Below, piece by piece: positions 24,155 to 32,509 of a stretch of 34,197 nucleotides of DNA. The position numbers and the translations under genes were made by a program. The stretch spans positions 1 through 34,197 of the forward strand of contig JAFUHF010000039.1 of the NCBI GenBank assembly GCA_017468985.1, given 5' to 3'. This DNA comes from Bacteroidaceae bacterium. GTDB taxonomy: Bacteria > Bacteroidota > Bacteroidia > Bacteroidales > Bacteroidaceae. The notes beneath the pieces are model-generated. The model saw only the letters and a list, made by a program, of their open reading frames with translations, was not told where the DNA came from and ran no database searches. Every line of letters starts with the position of its first letter. Positions within the stretch are counted from its first letter, which is position 1.

Positions 24155-25627
24155 ATGACTGAACAACGTTCCATTTCCGATCCCAAAACGGATCAACCCG
24201 AAGAAATACATCCCAACCGCAAAGACTGGATCAAGTGCATCATCGCTATTGTGCTCTATTTGGCTTTTCTGGCGTGGTTAGGCAGCTGGTGGGGCCTCAT
24301 CTTTGTTCCGTTCATCTTCGATGCCTACATAACGCGGAAGATCCCCTGGTACTGGTGGAGAAAGAGCAAAAACAAGGCGCTCAGAAGCCTCATGAGCTGG
24401 GTGGATGCCTTGGTGTTCGCCTTGGTGGCGGTCTATTTTGTGAATCTCTATTTCTTCCAGAATTACGTCATTCCCTCCTCCTCGTTGGAGAAAAGCCTGC
24501 TCACGGGCGACTATCTCTTTGTGAGCAAAATGAGCTATGGGCCGCGCACGCCCATCACGCCGCTCCACATGCCGCTTACGGCCCACACCATTCCGGTACT
24601 CAACATCCGTTCCTTTCTGCCATGGCCGCAGTGGGACTATAAGCGCGTGAAGGGTTTCGGACCGGTAAAGCAGGGCGACATCGTGGTTTTCAACTATCCT
24701 GCCGGCGACACCGTGGCGGCCAAGGTGCAGGAAGGAGACTATTATTCCATTTGCTATCAGCTTGGCGAAGAGGTCTTGCCCTACCGTCATCAGGGGTTGT
24801 CGGCCGAGCAGGATCTGGCGCTGTTCCAGGCGCAGTATGAGGCAGGTCGTAACGTCATTTTGAGCCATCCCGAACGGTTTGGGAAACTTCTTGCCCGTCC
24901 GGTCGACATGAGGGAAAACTATGTAAAGCGTTGCGTGGGTCTTCCTGGCCAATGGTTGGAGATCAAGGACGGCATTATCTATACCGACGGACAGGCGCAG
25001 AAGCAGCCCGACAATTATCAGGAGGCCTATCTCGTGACGCTCAACTATGAATTGCCGGAGGAATTCTGCAAGAAGCATCGCATCACGATGGAAGACCGTT
25101 TCGAGAATGGCTATAATCCGGGCTCCAATGTGCGTAGGATGCCGCTCACTCAGGAAGCCAAGGAGGCTTTGCTCAGTTCAGGGCTGGCTTCGTCCATTAC
25201 GCCGGCTCCTCCTACGGGCGGCGTAGCGCTCTATCCGCACAACAAGGTGACGGGATGGACCTGCCACGACTATGGCCCCATCTGGATTCCCAAGAAGGGC
25301 AAAACCGTGAAACTCACTTTGGGCGCACTGCCTCTCTATGAACGACCCATTCAGGTGTACGAGGGCAATACGCTTCAGGTGCGCGATGGTAAGATCTTTA
25401 TCAATGGCAAGGAAACGGATCGCTATACTTTCAAGATGGATTATTATTGGATGATGGGCGACAACCGCGATAATTCTGCTGATTCACGTTTCTGGGGATT
25501 TGTTCCCGAAGACCACATTGTGGGTAAACCCATCATGATCTGGCTCTCGCTCAATAAGGATTATAGCTGGTTCGACGGCAAATTGCGTGTGAACCGCATG
25601 TTCCGCTTTGTGGATAACATTCATTGA
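24155..25627 (+). CDS. lepB: Signal peptidase I
   Basis: Inner-membrane serine-lysine protease that removes signal peptides. 490 residues, long like other Bacteroidetes forms. Two to three membrane segments lie within about 27-55 and 83-101. The nucleophile is S110 in the IPSSSLEKSL block (the usual Met after the Ser is Leu), the general-base lysine is K258 in NYVKRCVGLPG, and box E is GDNRDNSADSRFWGFVP near 433-449. A large insert between boxes C and D (about 125-165 and 185-250) accounts for much of the extra length. It probably supplies the peptidase for the many exported proteins in this window. The paralogue follows 13 bases downstream. Confidence 0.95.
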   Translation: MTEQRSISDPKTDQPEEIHPNRKDWIKCIIAIVLYLAFLAWLGSWWGLIFVPFIFDAYITRKIPWYWWRKSKNKALRSLMSWVDALVFALVAVYFVNLYFFQNYVIPSSSLEKSLLTGDYLFVSKMSYGPRTPITPLHMPLTAHTIPVLNIRSFLPWPQWDYKRVKGFGPVKQGDIVVFNYPAGDTVAAKVQEGDYYSICYQLGEEVLPYRHQGLSAEQDLALFQAQYEAGRNVILSHPERFGKLLARPVDMRENYVKRCVGLPGQWLEIKDGIIYTDGQAQKQPDNYQEAYLVTLNYELPEEFCKKHRITMEDRFENGYNPGSNVRRMPLTQEAKEALLSSGLASSITPAPPTGGVALYPHNKVTGWTCHDYGPIWIPKKGKTVKLTLGALPLYERPIQVYEGNTLQVRDGKIFINGKETDRYTFKMDYYWMMGDNRDNSADSRFWGFVPEDHIVGKPIMIWLSLNKDYSWFDGKLRVNRMFRFVDNIH

Positions 25628-25640
25628 AACCGTCCGTCGG

Positions 25641-26339
25641 ATGAAACGGTTTCTGAAGTTCTTCCTGTCCCTACTTGCTGCCCTGCTTGTTGCCGGGTTG
25701 GTGTGGAGCATGGCGTTCTTTCAGATCACGGTGACCAACGGCTCGCAAGAACCGCCCCTCATAGAGGGCGACCGCGTGGTAGTGAGCCGCTTAGGATATG
25801 GCATTCGTCTGCCTTTTGGTAAAGAATGGTCTTTTGTTCGTGGCTTGCCTGAGCTTGAGCAGATGCTGGCTTTTCATGATCCGTTGATGCAGAAAGGAAG
25901 CTCTGCTTCCATATACGTTGGGACATGTCAGGCCTTGCCGGGTGACACCGTTCTTTTATCTTCGGCCGATGGCGAGAGGCATCCCTTTGTGGTGCCGCAC
26001 AAAGGGGAACCCGTAGCGGTGCTTCCTTGGAATGCACTCCTTTTGGCTCATGCCCTTCACTTGCACGAAGGCCACAACGTTTGTTGGCAGTGCGACAGCC
26101 TTTTGCTCGTTGATGGTCAGAGGTGCAAGGAAGTCACGTTTTCGTCCGATTATCTTTGGGTTCGTTCCGCTTCGCCCGAGGCTTACGATTCCCGTAAGTT
26201 TGGCTTGCTGCCGGTTTCGTGCGTCATGGGCCGCTTGCTTTTCGTCAGTTGGTCAAAGGAGAGTGCTTCGCCGTTGTTCTCCGGTTTCCGCACCGATCGC
26301 TTTTTTCTTCCCGTTTCATCCATTTCCTCCTCCTTATGA
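25641..26339 (+). CDS. S26-family signal peptidase paralogue lacking the catalytic lysine
   Basis: 232-residue membrane-anchored homologue of LepB. One hydrophobic segment (about 5-27) is followed by TNGSQEPPL (S35 at the nucleophile position) and EGDRVVVSR. At the position of the general-base lysine the sequence reads YVGTCQALPGDTV, with G94 instead of Lys. Box E is partly kept as DSRKFGLLP. It is therefore probably not a conventional Ser-Lys peptidase; it could be a pseudoenzyme, a partner of LepB, or use another base. The ATG at 25641 is chosen because longer starts overlap lepB. Its stop overlaps the start of the next gene (ATGA). Confidence 0.8.
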   Translation: MKRFLKFFLSLLAALLVAGLVWSMAFFQITVTNGSQEPPLIEGDRVVVSRLGYGIRLPFGKEWSFVRGLPELEQMLAFHDPLMQKGSSASIYVGTCQALPGDTVLLSSADGERHPFVVPHKGEPVAVLPWNALLLAHALHLHEGHNVCWQCDSLLLVDGQRCKEVTFSSDYLWVRSASPEAYDSRKFGLLPVSCVMGRLLFVSWSKESASPLFSGFRTDRFFLPVSSISSSL

Positions 26340-27508
26340 GCATTTCTCGGTTCGGATTGCTTCCCCGTTTGTTGGTTGCCATAGTGCTAGGCATCGTTTT
26401 AGGGCCCTTTCTGCCCCTTCCTGTGGTACGTCTGTTTGCTACGGTGAGTAGCCTGTTCAGTCAGTTGCTGCAGTTTCTCATTCCGCTCATCATTATAGGT
26501 CTCGTAACGCCGGCCATTGCGCAGATAGGCCGTGGGGCAGGGCGCTTGGTGCTGCTCACGGCGGCCATTGCCTATGGGTCCACCGTGTGCGCCGGTTTGC
26601 TGTCCTACGCCACGGGTAGCACCGTTTTTCCATTGATCATCCGACCGGGCGAAGGCCTGTCAGCTGTGTCCACGGAGGCGCAGGTCACGCCGTTTTTCAC
26701 CATCTCCATTCCTCCTATGGTCGATGTCATGTCGGCCCTGGTGTTCTCCTTCATGCTCGGACTGGGCATTGCTTTTTTCAACCCATCGGGCTTGAAGGGC
26801 ATTTTTCAGGAATTCAAGGACATTGTGGTTAAAACCATCGAAACCGTAATCCTTCCGCTGCTTCCGCTCTATGTTTTTGGCCTCCTGTTGGGCATGGCCC
26901 ATACCGGCCAGACCATTCGCATCCTCAACACCTTCCTTGGCATCATTTGCGTCATCTTTGTACTTCATGTGGTGTTGCTGCTGTTGCAGTTTTCGGTGGC
27001 CGGTATCGTCACGCGCCGCAATCCGTTGCGCTTGTCGGCAGGCATGATGCCGGCATATGTCACGGCTTTAGGCACATCATCCTCAGCGGCCACCATTCCC
27101 GTAACATTGCGCTGTGCGTTGCGCAATGGTGTGAGCCAAGGTATAGCAGGATTTGTGATCCCCCTGTGTGCCACCATTCATCTTTCGGGCAGCACGCTTA
27201 AAATCGTGGCTTGTGCCCTTGCCCTCTTGCTCATGCAGGGCCACCACCCTTCGTTCTCCCTTTTCTTAGGCTTCATCTTGATGCTGGGCATCATGATGGT
27301 AGCGGCTCCTGGTGTCCCCGGCGGCGCCATCATGGCTGCCCTTGGCTTGCTCGGCTCCATGTTGGGTATGGGCGAAGAGGAACAGGCTCTGATGATAGCG
27401 CTCTATATCACGATGGACAATTTTGGCACTGCTTGCAACGTAACAGGCGACGGAGCCATCGCCTTAGTGGTAGACAGAATAAGGAAGGGAGTAGTGAATG
27501 GAGAATGA
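26336..27508 (+). CDS. DAACS-family sodium/proton:amino acid (dicarboxylate) symporter
   Basis: 390-residue, all-membrane protein of the glutamate transporter fold. Starting at ATG 26336, in a 4-base overlap with the preceding stop. HP1 serine-rich tip is TSSSAATIPVTL near residues 246-257. The TM7 region reads IPLCATIHLSGSTL where the archetype has NMDGT, and TM8 reads MDNFGTACNVTGDG where the archetype has D-M-G-R-T-M-V-N. The Arg that binds an acidic side chain (R397 of GltPh) is thus Gly. The transporter fold is secure, but acidic amino acids are unlikely substrates. It closes the dapB-lepB unit. Confidence 0.85.
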   Translation: MSISRFGLLPRLLVAIVLGIVLGPFLPLPVVRLFATVSSLFSQLLQFLIPLIIIGLVTPAIAQIGRGAGRLVLLTAAIAYGSTVCAGLLSYATGSTVFPLIIRPGEGLSAVSTEAQVTPFFTISIPPMVDVMSALVFSFMLGLGIAFFNPSGLKGIFQEFKDIVVKTIETVILPLLPLYVFGLLLGMAHTGQTIRILNTFLGIICVIFVLHVVLLLLQFSVAGIVTRRNPLRLSAGMMPAYVTALGTSSSAATIPVTLRCALRNGVSQGIAGFVIPLCATIHLSGSTLKIVACALALLLMQGHHPSFSLFLGFILMLGIMMVAAPGVPGGAIMAALGLLGSMLGMGEEEQALMIALYITMDNFGTACNVTGDGAIALVVDRIRKGVVNGE

Positions 27509-27734
27509 TGTAGCTCTGAGGCCTCCGGAGTGCAGGTGCGGCGATCGTAATCCTGTTTTAAGTTTTCTCCCTTTGTAAGATGTTAAGTGTTGATGAAACC
27601 TGAAAGCTGGTTGGTATCTGATGTATGTCGTGTTTTTAATGCTAATATAAAGACTTTTTGTGTCCTTACGCCATCAAAACATTTATCCCTGAGTTTGTCT
27701 GCGGTGTAGTCTGTCTTATAGGAATAAGATACGA

Positions 27735-27938
27735 GGGATTTGGCCTGTTCGGTTTAGAAACATGAAAAACTTTCGAGGTAAAAACGCTGCGCAATTTAGA
27801 ATCATGAAAATTCCACGGGGATTTGGCCTGTTTGGTTTAGAAACATGAAAATCTCTCGAGGTAAAAACGCTGCGCAGTTTGGAAATATGAAAATTCCACA
27901 GGGAAAATGGTTCGCGCAGTTTGGGAAAGAAGATTTGG
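27735..27938. repeat. Tandem array of 41/42-base repeats (two 83-base units plus a degenerate copy)
   Basis: Unit 27735-27817 and unit 27818-27900 are each 83 bases and match at 75 of 83 positions by my count. Each unit is itself a duplication: the half-repeat core TTTAGAAnCATGAAAA recurs every 41-42 bases (cores near 27752, 27794, 27835, 27877). A fifth degenerate copy runs from about 27901 to 27938. The period is not a multiple of three and there are no unique spacers, so it is neither a coding repeat nor a CRISPR array. Confidence 0.9.
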
Positions 27939-28232
27939 AACGGTCTGTTTAGCTGATCCGCTTCTGCTTAGTCTCCTTTGCCATGTTGTGCAGGGCTATG
28001 CTCGGGCGTTTATCAACAAAGTTTCGATGCTGAAATCTGAACAGCATTCGGCCAGCGTTTTTTATAATTATGCATTGTTTCTTTTGAATTGTTCATGGAT
28101 TGGTGGCAAGGGCTGTTGCAAACCGTTCTTCCTTGAATGCCTCAAAACCATTTTGTGGCGTTTAAAACGACTTAAAGAATGATAAAAAAGATTAATTCGG
28201 GGGGGTAAAATGCAAATTATGAACGATTTTGT

Positions 28233-28263
28233 TTTGGTGATTCCGTGTAAAATGGTAATTTTG
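28233..28263 (+). promoter_or_regulatory. Bacteroidetes-type promoter of the DUF3575-fimbrillin operon
   Basis: TTTG at 28233-28236 is the -33 element, a 19-base spacer follows, and TAATTTTG at 28256-28263 is the -7 element. Both match the Bacteroidetes primary sigma consensus (TTTG, 19-21, TAnnTTTG) exactly. The predicted start of transcription is near 28269, giving a leader of about 33 bases to the ATG at 28302. Confidence 0.8.
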
Positions 28264-28301
28264 CACCTCGATTGTACCATGCAGTCAGCCAGAGTAGAGT
28301 A

Positions 28302-28937
28302 ATGTGTAGATTATTGACATATTCGTTTCGTTGGTTGTTGCTTATCGTCATGATGATTGTTAGCATGAATATTCGTGCGCAACACGTGGCTGTGAAGAAT
28401 AATCTGGCCTATGATGCCACATTGACACCCAACATTGGTTTGGAGTTCGGTGTGGCTCCTCGCTGGACGCTTGGGCTGAATGCCGGTTACAATCCCTGGT
28501 GGCACCATGCCACTTCCAATCCCTTCCCCTTTGCTCTTGGTACGGCTCGCGGAGAGAGCGACCGTTCGCAGTGGCGCCATCTGCTGGTGGCTCCCGAGGC
28601 GCGCTATTGGTTCTGCTCCACGTTTGCAGGCCACTTCATAGGTTTCCGTGCGCTCTATATGCACTACAACATCGGTAACGTGAAGCTCCCCATGGGCCTT
28701 TATTCCTCGCTCAGGGAGAAGCGTCGCCAGGGCGATGCCGTGGCTGGTGGAGTGTTTTACGGCTATTCGTGGCTGCTCTCCACGCGCTGGAGCCTGGAAG
28801 CCGAGGCCGGAGTCGACGTGGGTTATACGTGGTACAAGGAGTACGACTGCACCCATTGCGGTACTTATTATGGCAAGGACGACAAACCGTTCCTGAAGCC
28901 CAAAATAGGGTTGAACATTATATATAATATAAAATAA
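28302..28937 (+). CDS. DUF3575 family outer-membrane protein
   Basis: 211-residue exported protein. The signal peptide is hydrophobic at about residues 12-24 with cleavage near IRAQ. The mature part begins VAVKNNLAYDATLTPNIGLE, the hallmark of DUF3575, followed by alternating amphipathic strands rich in aromatic residues, consistent with a small beta-barrel. Two cysteines close together (YDCTHCG, near 185-191) lie in what may be a surface loop. I choose ATG 28302; a TTG ten codons upstream overlaps the predicted transcription start. In Bacteroidetes this family is commonly found beside DUF3868/OmpA proteins and fimbrillin-like genes. The next gene overlaps by one base (TAATG). Confidence 0.85.
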   Translation: MCRLLTYSFRWLLLIVMMIVSMNIRAQHVAVKNNLAYDATLTPNIGLEFGVAPRWTLGLNAGYNPWWHHATSNPFPFALGTARGESDRSQWRHLLVAPEARYWFCSTFAGHFIGFRALYMHYNIGNVKLPMGLYSSLREKRRQGDAVAGGVFYGYSWLLSTRWSLEAEAGVDVGYTWYKEYDCTHCGTYYGKDDKPFLKPKIGLNIIYNIK

Positions 28938-30313
28938 TGTATAGCATAAAAGAACAGATGACGAAGATGCTCACGATTTCCACACTGCGTTGCGGTGGGG
29001 GCATGATGGTGTTTGTTCTTTTCTTCATGGCGCTTCCGGCCTTGGCCCAGAGCGTACAGACGGAATGCCGCAAGGACGGCATGACGGTGAGCTATACCGT
29101 GCCCCTGCTCCGTCCCGTCTCCAACTATGCCACCATCGTAACGCCGCTGCTCTGTGGCCCTAATGATACCATCGCGCTGGAACCCATTACGGTGCGCGGT
29201 GCCAAGAATGCGCGTCTGTTGAAGCGCAGCCTGCGGCTGAACCACAAGGGCCAGCCCCTTCAGCCATACATCAAGGCCGACGAGATGCCTGCCACCGTGA
29301 GCGGCACCTACGAACTCTCGCTCGCTGCCCATCCATGGGCCAAGGGAGCTCCACTCACGCTCTGTACCCTCGTAGAGCGCGAAGGCTGCTGCAAGGTGGA
29401 GACCGTTGACCGTCAGTGCAGCAATCCCTTCCAGTATGCGTGGAAGCCGCCGTTCAGCCCCATCATCTCCATGGTGGACGACAACACCGGCCGCGCCGGA
29501 GCCTTGCAGCAGGACAACCCCGTGCTGGAACACATCTCGCGCTACCGTCCCTATGACCATACGCGCATTCTGCGCAAGGAGAAGGGAGCACTCTACGTAC
29601 ACTTCTCTCTCGACAAGATTGACCTGCGCCGCGACTTCCGCGACAATGCCTCCACGCTCGACCGCATCATCGACATTACGCGCCAGATCATGGCCGACAC
29701 CACCAGCAGCGTGAAGAAAATCCAGATCATCGGTTTCGCCTCCATCGAGGGTAGCGTGAAACACAACGAATATCTGGGTCAGGGCCGTGCCGAGGCCCTC
29801 CGCAACTATGTGGTGCGCGAGCTCCATCTGCCCGATGAGATGTTCGACGTCTACAATGGTGCCGAGGCATGGACCGAGTTCCGCGACCAGCTCATCGACG
29901 AGCCCTACTTCGAGGGTCGCGACGAGGCCATCCGCATTATTGACACCGAGCCCAATCTCGACCGCCGCGAACTGCGTCTGAAGCAGCTCAATGGTGGCCG
30001 CACCTATCGCTACATCAAGCAAAATATTCTGGCCGATCAGCGTAACTCCGGTTACATCCGCATCTACTGGGACTACGTGCCCGACGAGGCCGCTCGCACC
30101 ATCAACGCCGCTTCGCAGCTGCTCGCGCAGCAGAAATTTGACGAGGCCTTGCAGCAGCTTCGCACTGTGCAGAGCGACTCGCGCGCGTGGAATGCCCTCG
30201 CCGTGGCGCTTTACGAAACCGGCCACGAATCCGAGGCCCTGGAGTATTTCCGCCGTTCTGCCCAGCAGGGCAACAAGCAGGCGGCAGAAAACCTTCAACA
30301 GTTAGAGCAATGA
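28937..30313 (+). CDS. DUF3868 / OmpA-like C-terminal domain protein with TPR-like tail
   Basis: 458-residue exported protein. The signal peptide covers about residues 1-38 (FVLFFMALPALAQS); the ATG at 28937 overlaps the preceding stop in TAATG, and Met8 or Met11 are alternatives. An N-terminal DUF3868-like beta domain (about 40-170) carries several cysteines. An OmpA-type segment follows at about 235-345 with KIQIIGFASIEGS and the RAEALRNYV helix, which in this family bind peptidoglycan. The end (about 390-458) has TPR-like helices (ASQLLAQQKFDEALQQL, AWNALAVALYETGHESEAL). It probably anchors a surface structure to the cell wall. This gene is clearly GC-rich, with 63% in the 60 bases from 29221 by direct count. 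Confidence 0.85.
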   Translation: MYSIKEQMTKMLTISTLRCGGGMMVFVLFFMALPALAQSVQTECRKDGMTVSYTVPLLRPVSNYATIVTPLLCGPNDTIALEPITVRGAKNARLLKRSLRLNHKGQPLQPYIKADEMPATVSGTYELSLAAHPWAKGAPLTLCTLVEREGCCKVETVDRQCSNPFQYAWKPPFSPIISMVDDNTGRAGALQQDNPVLEHISRYRPYDHTRILRKEKGALYVHFSLDKIDLRRDFRDNASTLDRIIDITRQIMADTTSSVKKIQIIGFASIEGSVKHNEYLGQGRAEALRNYVVRELHLPDEMFDVYNGAEAWTEFRDQLIDEPYFEGRDEAIRIIDTEPNLDRRELRLKQLNGGRTYRYIKQNILADQRNSGYIRIYWDYVPDEAARTINAASQLLAQQKFDEALQQLRTVQSDSRAWNALAVALYETGHESEALEYFRRSAQQGNKQAAENLQQLEQ

Positions 30314-30478
30314 AGAAGGAGCGAAATCATAGAAAACCTTTTCGGCGACGAAATGCAGGTTACAGACTCTGAAACCGAAATAGAGTTCAATTTTGCATAG
30401 CTCAAGGTGAAGCACAAAGTAAAGCGGAAGAAGGAATAAGCTGATATAGGTAAACCGTAAAGCAGAAAATAGATAAAA
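30314..30478. other. Intergenic spacer between DUF3868 gene and first fimbrillin-like gene
   Basis: 165 AT-rich bases without a gene. CAATTTTG at 30388-30395 is one base short of a -7 element and has no -33 partner, so no promoter is called. Confidence 0.5.
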
Positions 30479-32479
30479 ATGAGTGAGAAAATGAGTTTGA
30501 AAGGACGGCTCTCTAACCGCATGATGCGTGAGGTTGGAGGAAGTCTCTGCGTGGCGCTCCTCTTTGCAGGATGCAGCACGCTGGACGACGAGCCCGATCC
30601 TTCAATTCAGGATATTGGGGTGGTGAGAACAGCCCTCAATATCTCCATCCCTACGTCATACAATGGCCCCGTTACCAAGATGACGGATGCCATCACGCAG
30701 GCACAGACCACCCCCGTATTTCGCGGCATCAATGAGATCACGCTGATACCGTTCGATGTGGCCTTTAATAATAAGGGAACGGATACGCCATTCGATGACG
30801 ACCGTATCAAGAAGACCTCCACGCGCATCGGTGTAAACGTAGATCTGCGATCGAACAATAGCAATTCTCCGCTGACAAGTGTAAACAATTCCATTACCAC
30901 GTTAAACAATAATGGCAACAACTCGCAACTCTACGTTGATGTAGAGCTCCATACCGGCACGCGCTCATTCTTGTTCTACGGAAAGGCAACGGATGAGAAT
31001 GCCACTGCTACGGCCACTGCCAAGCAAATCAACGGTGTGCTCAATGCCGCAGGCCTCTCGGCCGATACTCCGGGGGACATACAGTTTTCTTTGGAGAGTA
31101 TCTACGTCAGTGCTGATGATATGGCTGACAACTTGGCCGATTTTCTTACCCAGATTGGCACTGCTACTTACGATGCCGGCGGCGTAGCAACTTCCTGTTG
31201 GGAAGGCCTGACGGAATTGTACACGAAGTTCAAGCAGATTCAGACGGGTTCGTCGGCCAATGTGCAGGCTGCCGTTCAGGATCTTTACGAAACGCTGGTC
31301 AGTTTGGCCAATGTAGGCACGGCAGCCGAACAGCTTTCGGCCGGAAAGCTGAAGGCCGCCATCGATGGCTTGGAGAATGCCGATGGCACGAAATACATCT
31401 CGTCTGTTTCCAGTGAAAATGTGCTGACGTTCAACACCACATTGCTGGGCGACGTAACGGATGCAAAGCAATGCTATCCTTCCAACATCGGCTTGCCCGA
31501 CGGTGCAGCAGTGGTGAAGTGGTACGATGCAGACCAGAAGTTTAAGGTAGAAACGGGTGACAATAGCGGTGCTAATGTCAACAATTATGCCAAGATCGCA
31601 GACTATGTCTATCCGCCTTCGCTCTACTATCGCGCCAATAGCGACATTCTGACCTCGCCCGTTTCGAAGAAAACGGCTTATGAGGAGAAAACCACCTGGC
31701 CGTTAGTGCTCAAGGAATACAGTTCCACGTTTGCGGCCGGCGTGGTGGAATCGTCCACGTCGTCCTTCGCCATTCGCGACCAGATTGAATATGCCGTGGG
31801 GCGTTTCGACGTTCAGGTGAAGGCCCTCACAACGAGTCTTGAAGACTCTAAGGGCAAGTCTGTGGTCTTAAATGCCACCAGTATTCCCGTAACGGGTATC
31901 CTCATTGGCGGTCAGAAAACCGTGGACTTCGAATTCAAACCCACGATTGCAGGTGCTGATGACCAGACCATCTACGACAATCAGGCTCCCGAAGGCATGT
32001 ATCTCCTCAATGCCACACCCGACAAGACCTTCCGCACTCTCGTGCTCGAAACAAAAGAGCAAAGCGAAGACGTAATCACTCCGCCTTCGGGCGATCCTTC
32101 GGACGAGCCGGTGCGCTTCGCCATAGAGTTTAGAAACAATACGGGTTCCGACTTTACGGGATTGGACGGCATCGTGCCCGATGGCTGCAAGTTCTATCTG
32201 ATAGGGGAGCTGCGCGTAAGCACCGTCAAGGGCGACGACCGCAGGAAGTATGTCTATAACAGGATCAAGGAAGATGGCACCTACGAACTGGTGACCACCA
32301 CCACTCCCATCACTCAGGTCTTCTTACAGGACTACGTCACGGAGCTCTTGGCAAGCGTAAAGAGCCTGAAGAAGGCCTACAACGTCATTCCTGACCTTCG
32401 TACGCCGAAGCTGGAGCTGGGACTCTCCATCGATATGAATTGGCAATCTGGAAATAAGTTTACGCACGTAATAGAGTAA
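30479..32479 (+). CDS. Fimbrillin-like surface lipoprotein 1
   Basis: 666-residue lipoprotein. The lipobox is LFAGC with C32, followed by the acidic stretch STLDDEPD, which resembles the Bacteroidetes surface-export signal. The start could also be Met15 or Met16. The body is beta-rich with low Cys content and ends PDLRTPKLELGLSIDMNW, a C-terminal pattern seen in Bacteroidetes fimbrillin-family proteins. Blocks shared with the next gene are FLFYGKAT / FLFYATAT, IQFSLESI / IQFNLESI, and GILIGGQ in both. Function as a pilus subunit or tip/anchor adhesin is inference from this resemblance and from the DUF3575-DUF3868 context. I cannot place it in a named Fim or Mfa subfamily. Confidence 0.75.
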   Translation: MSEKMSLKGRLSNRMMREVGGSLCVALLFAGCSTLDDEPDPSIQDIGVVRTALNISIPTSYNGPVTKMTDAITQAQTTPVFRGINEITLIPFDVAFNNKGTDTPFDDDRIKKTSTRIGVNVDLRSNNSNSPLTSVNNSITTLNNNGNNSQLYVDVELHTGTRSFLFYGKATDENATATATAKQINGVLNAAGLSADTPGDIQFSLESIYVSADDMADNLADFLTQIGTATYDAGGVATSCWEGLTELYTKFKQIQTGSSANVQAAVQDLYETLVSLANVGTAAEQLSAGKLKAAIDGLENADGTKYISSVSSENVLTFNTTLLGDVTDAKQCYPSNIGLPDGAAVVKWYDADQKFKVETGDNSGANVNNYAKIADYVYPPSLYYRANSDILTSPVSKKTAYEEKTTWPLVLKEYSSTFAAGVVESSTSSFAIRDQIEYAVGRFDVQVKALTTSLEDSKGKSVVLNATSIPVTGILIGGQKTVDFEFKPTIAGADDQTIYDNQAPEGMYLLNATPDKTFRTLVLETKEQSEDVITPPSGDPSDEPVRFAIEFRNNTGSDFTGLDGIVPDGCKFYLIGELRVSTVKGDDRRKYVYNRIKEDGTYELVTTTTPITQVFLQDYVTELLASVKSLKKAYNVIPDLRTPKLELGLSIDMNWQSGNKFTHVIE

Positions 32480-32509
32480 AATTAATAATTAACATTCAAT
32501 ACAAAAACG

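Larger units (their letters stand above)
27509..28301. other. Long intergenic region upstream of the surface/pilus operon
   Basis: About 790 bases with no credible gene. It contains the tandem repeat array at 27735-27938, a G7 tract at 28199-28205, and a promoter at 28233-28263. A 91-codon open frame at 27907-28182 begins inside the degenerate repeat, has Trp- and Cys-rich composition without any family resemblance, and is not called. Apart from those elements, 27509-27734 and 27940-28198 show nothing I can assign. Confidence 0.7.

Noticed and set aside
27735-27938. Tandem repeat array considered as a CRISPR.
   Set aside because: The repeat is continuous with no unique spacers, and no cas genes are present.
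28111-28122. GGCTGTTGCAAA, resembling the terminal inverted repeat of IS6-type elements.
   Set aside because: No second end, no transposase remnant and no target duplication were found.
27907-28182. 91-codon plus-strand open frame in the long intergenic region.
   Set aside because: It starts inside a degenerate repeat copy, has no recognisable motif, and ends before an exact promoter; it looks like chance.
28868-30298. 476-codon minus-strand open frame opposite the DUF3868 gene.
   Set aside because: It is a shadow of a GC-rich gene; the plus-strand frame has a signal peptide, OmpA motif and operon overlap.
30388-30395. CAATTTTG before the first fimbrillin-like gene as a -7 promoter element.
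   Set aside because: It misses the first consensus base and has no TTTG at 19-21 bases upstream.
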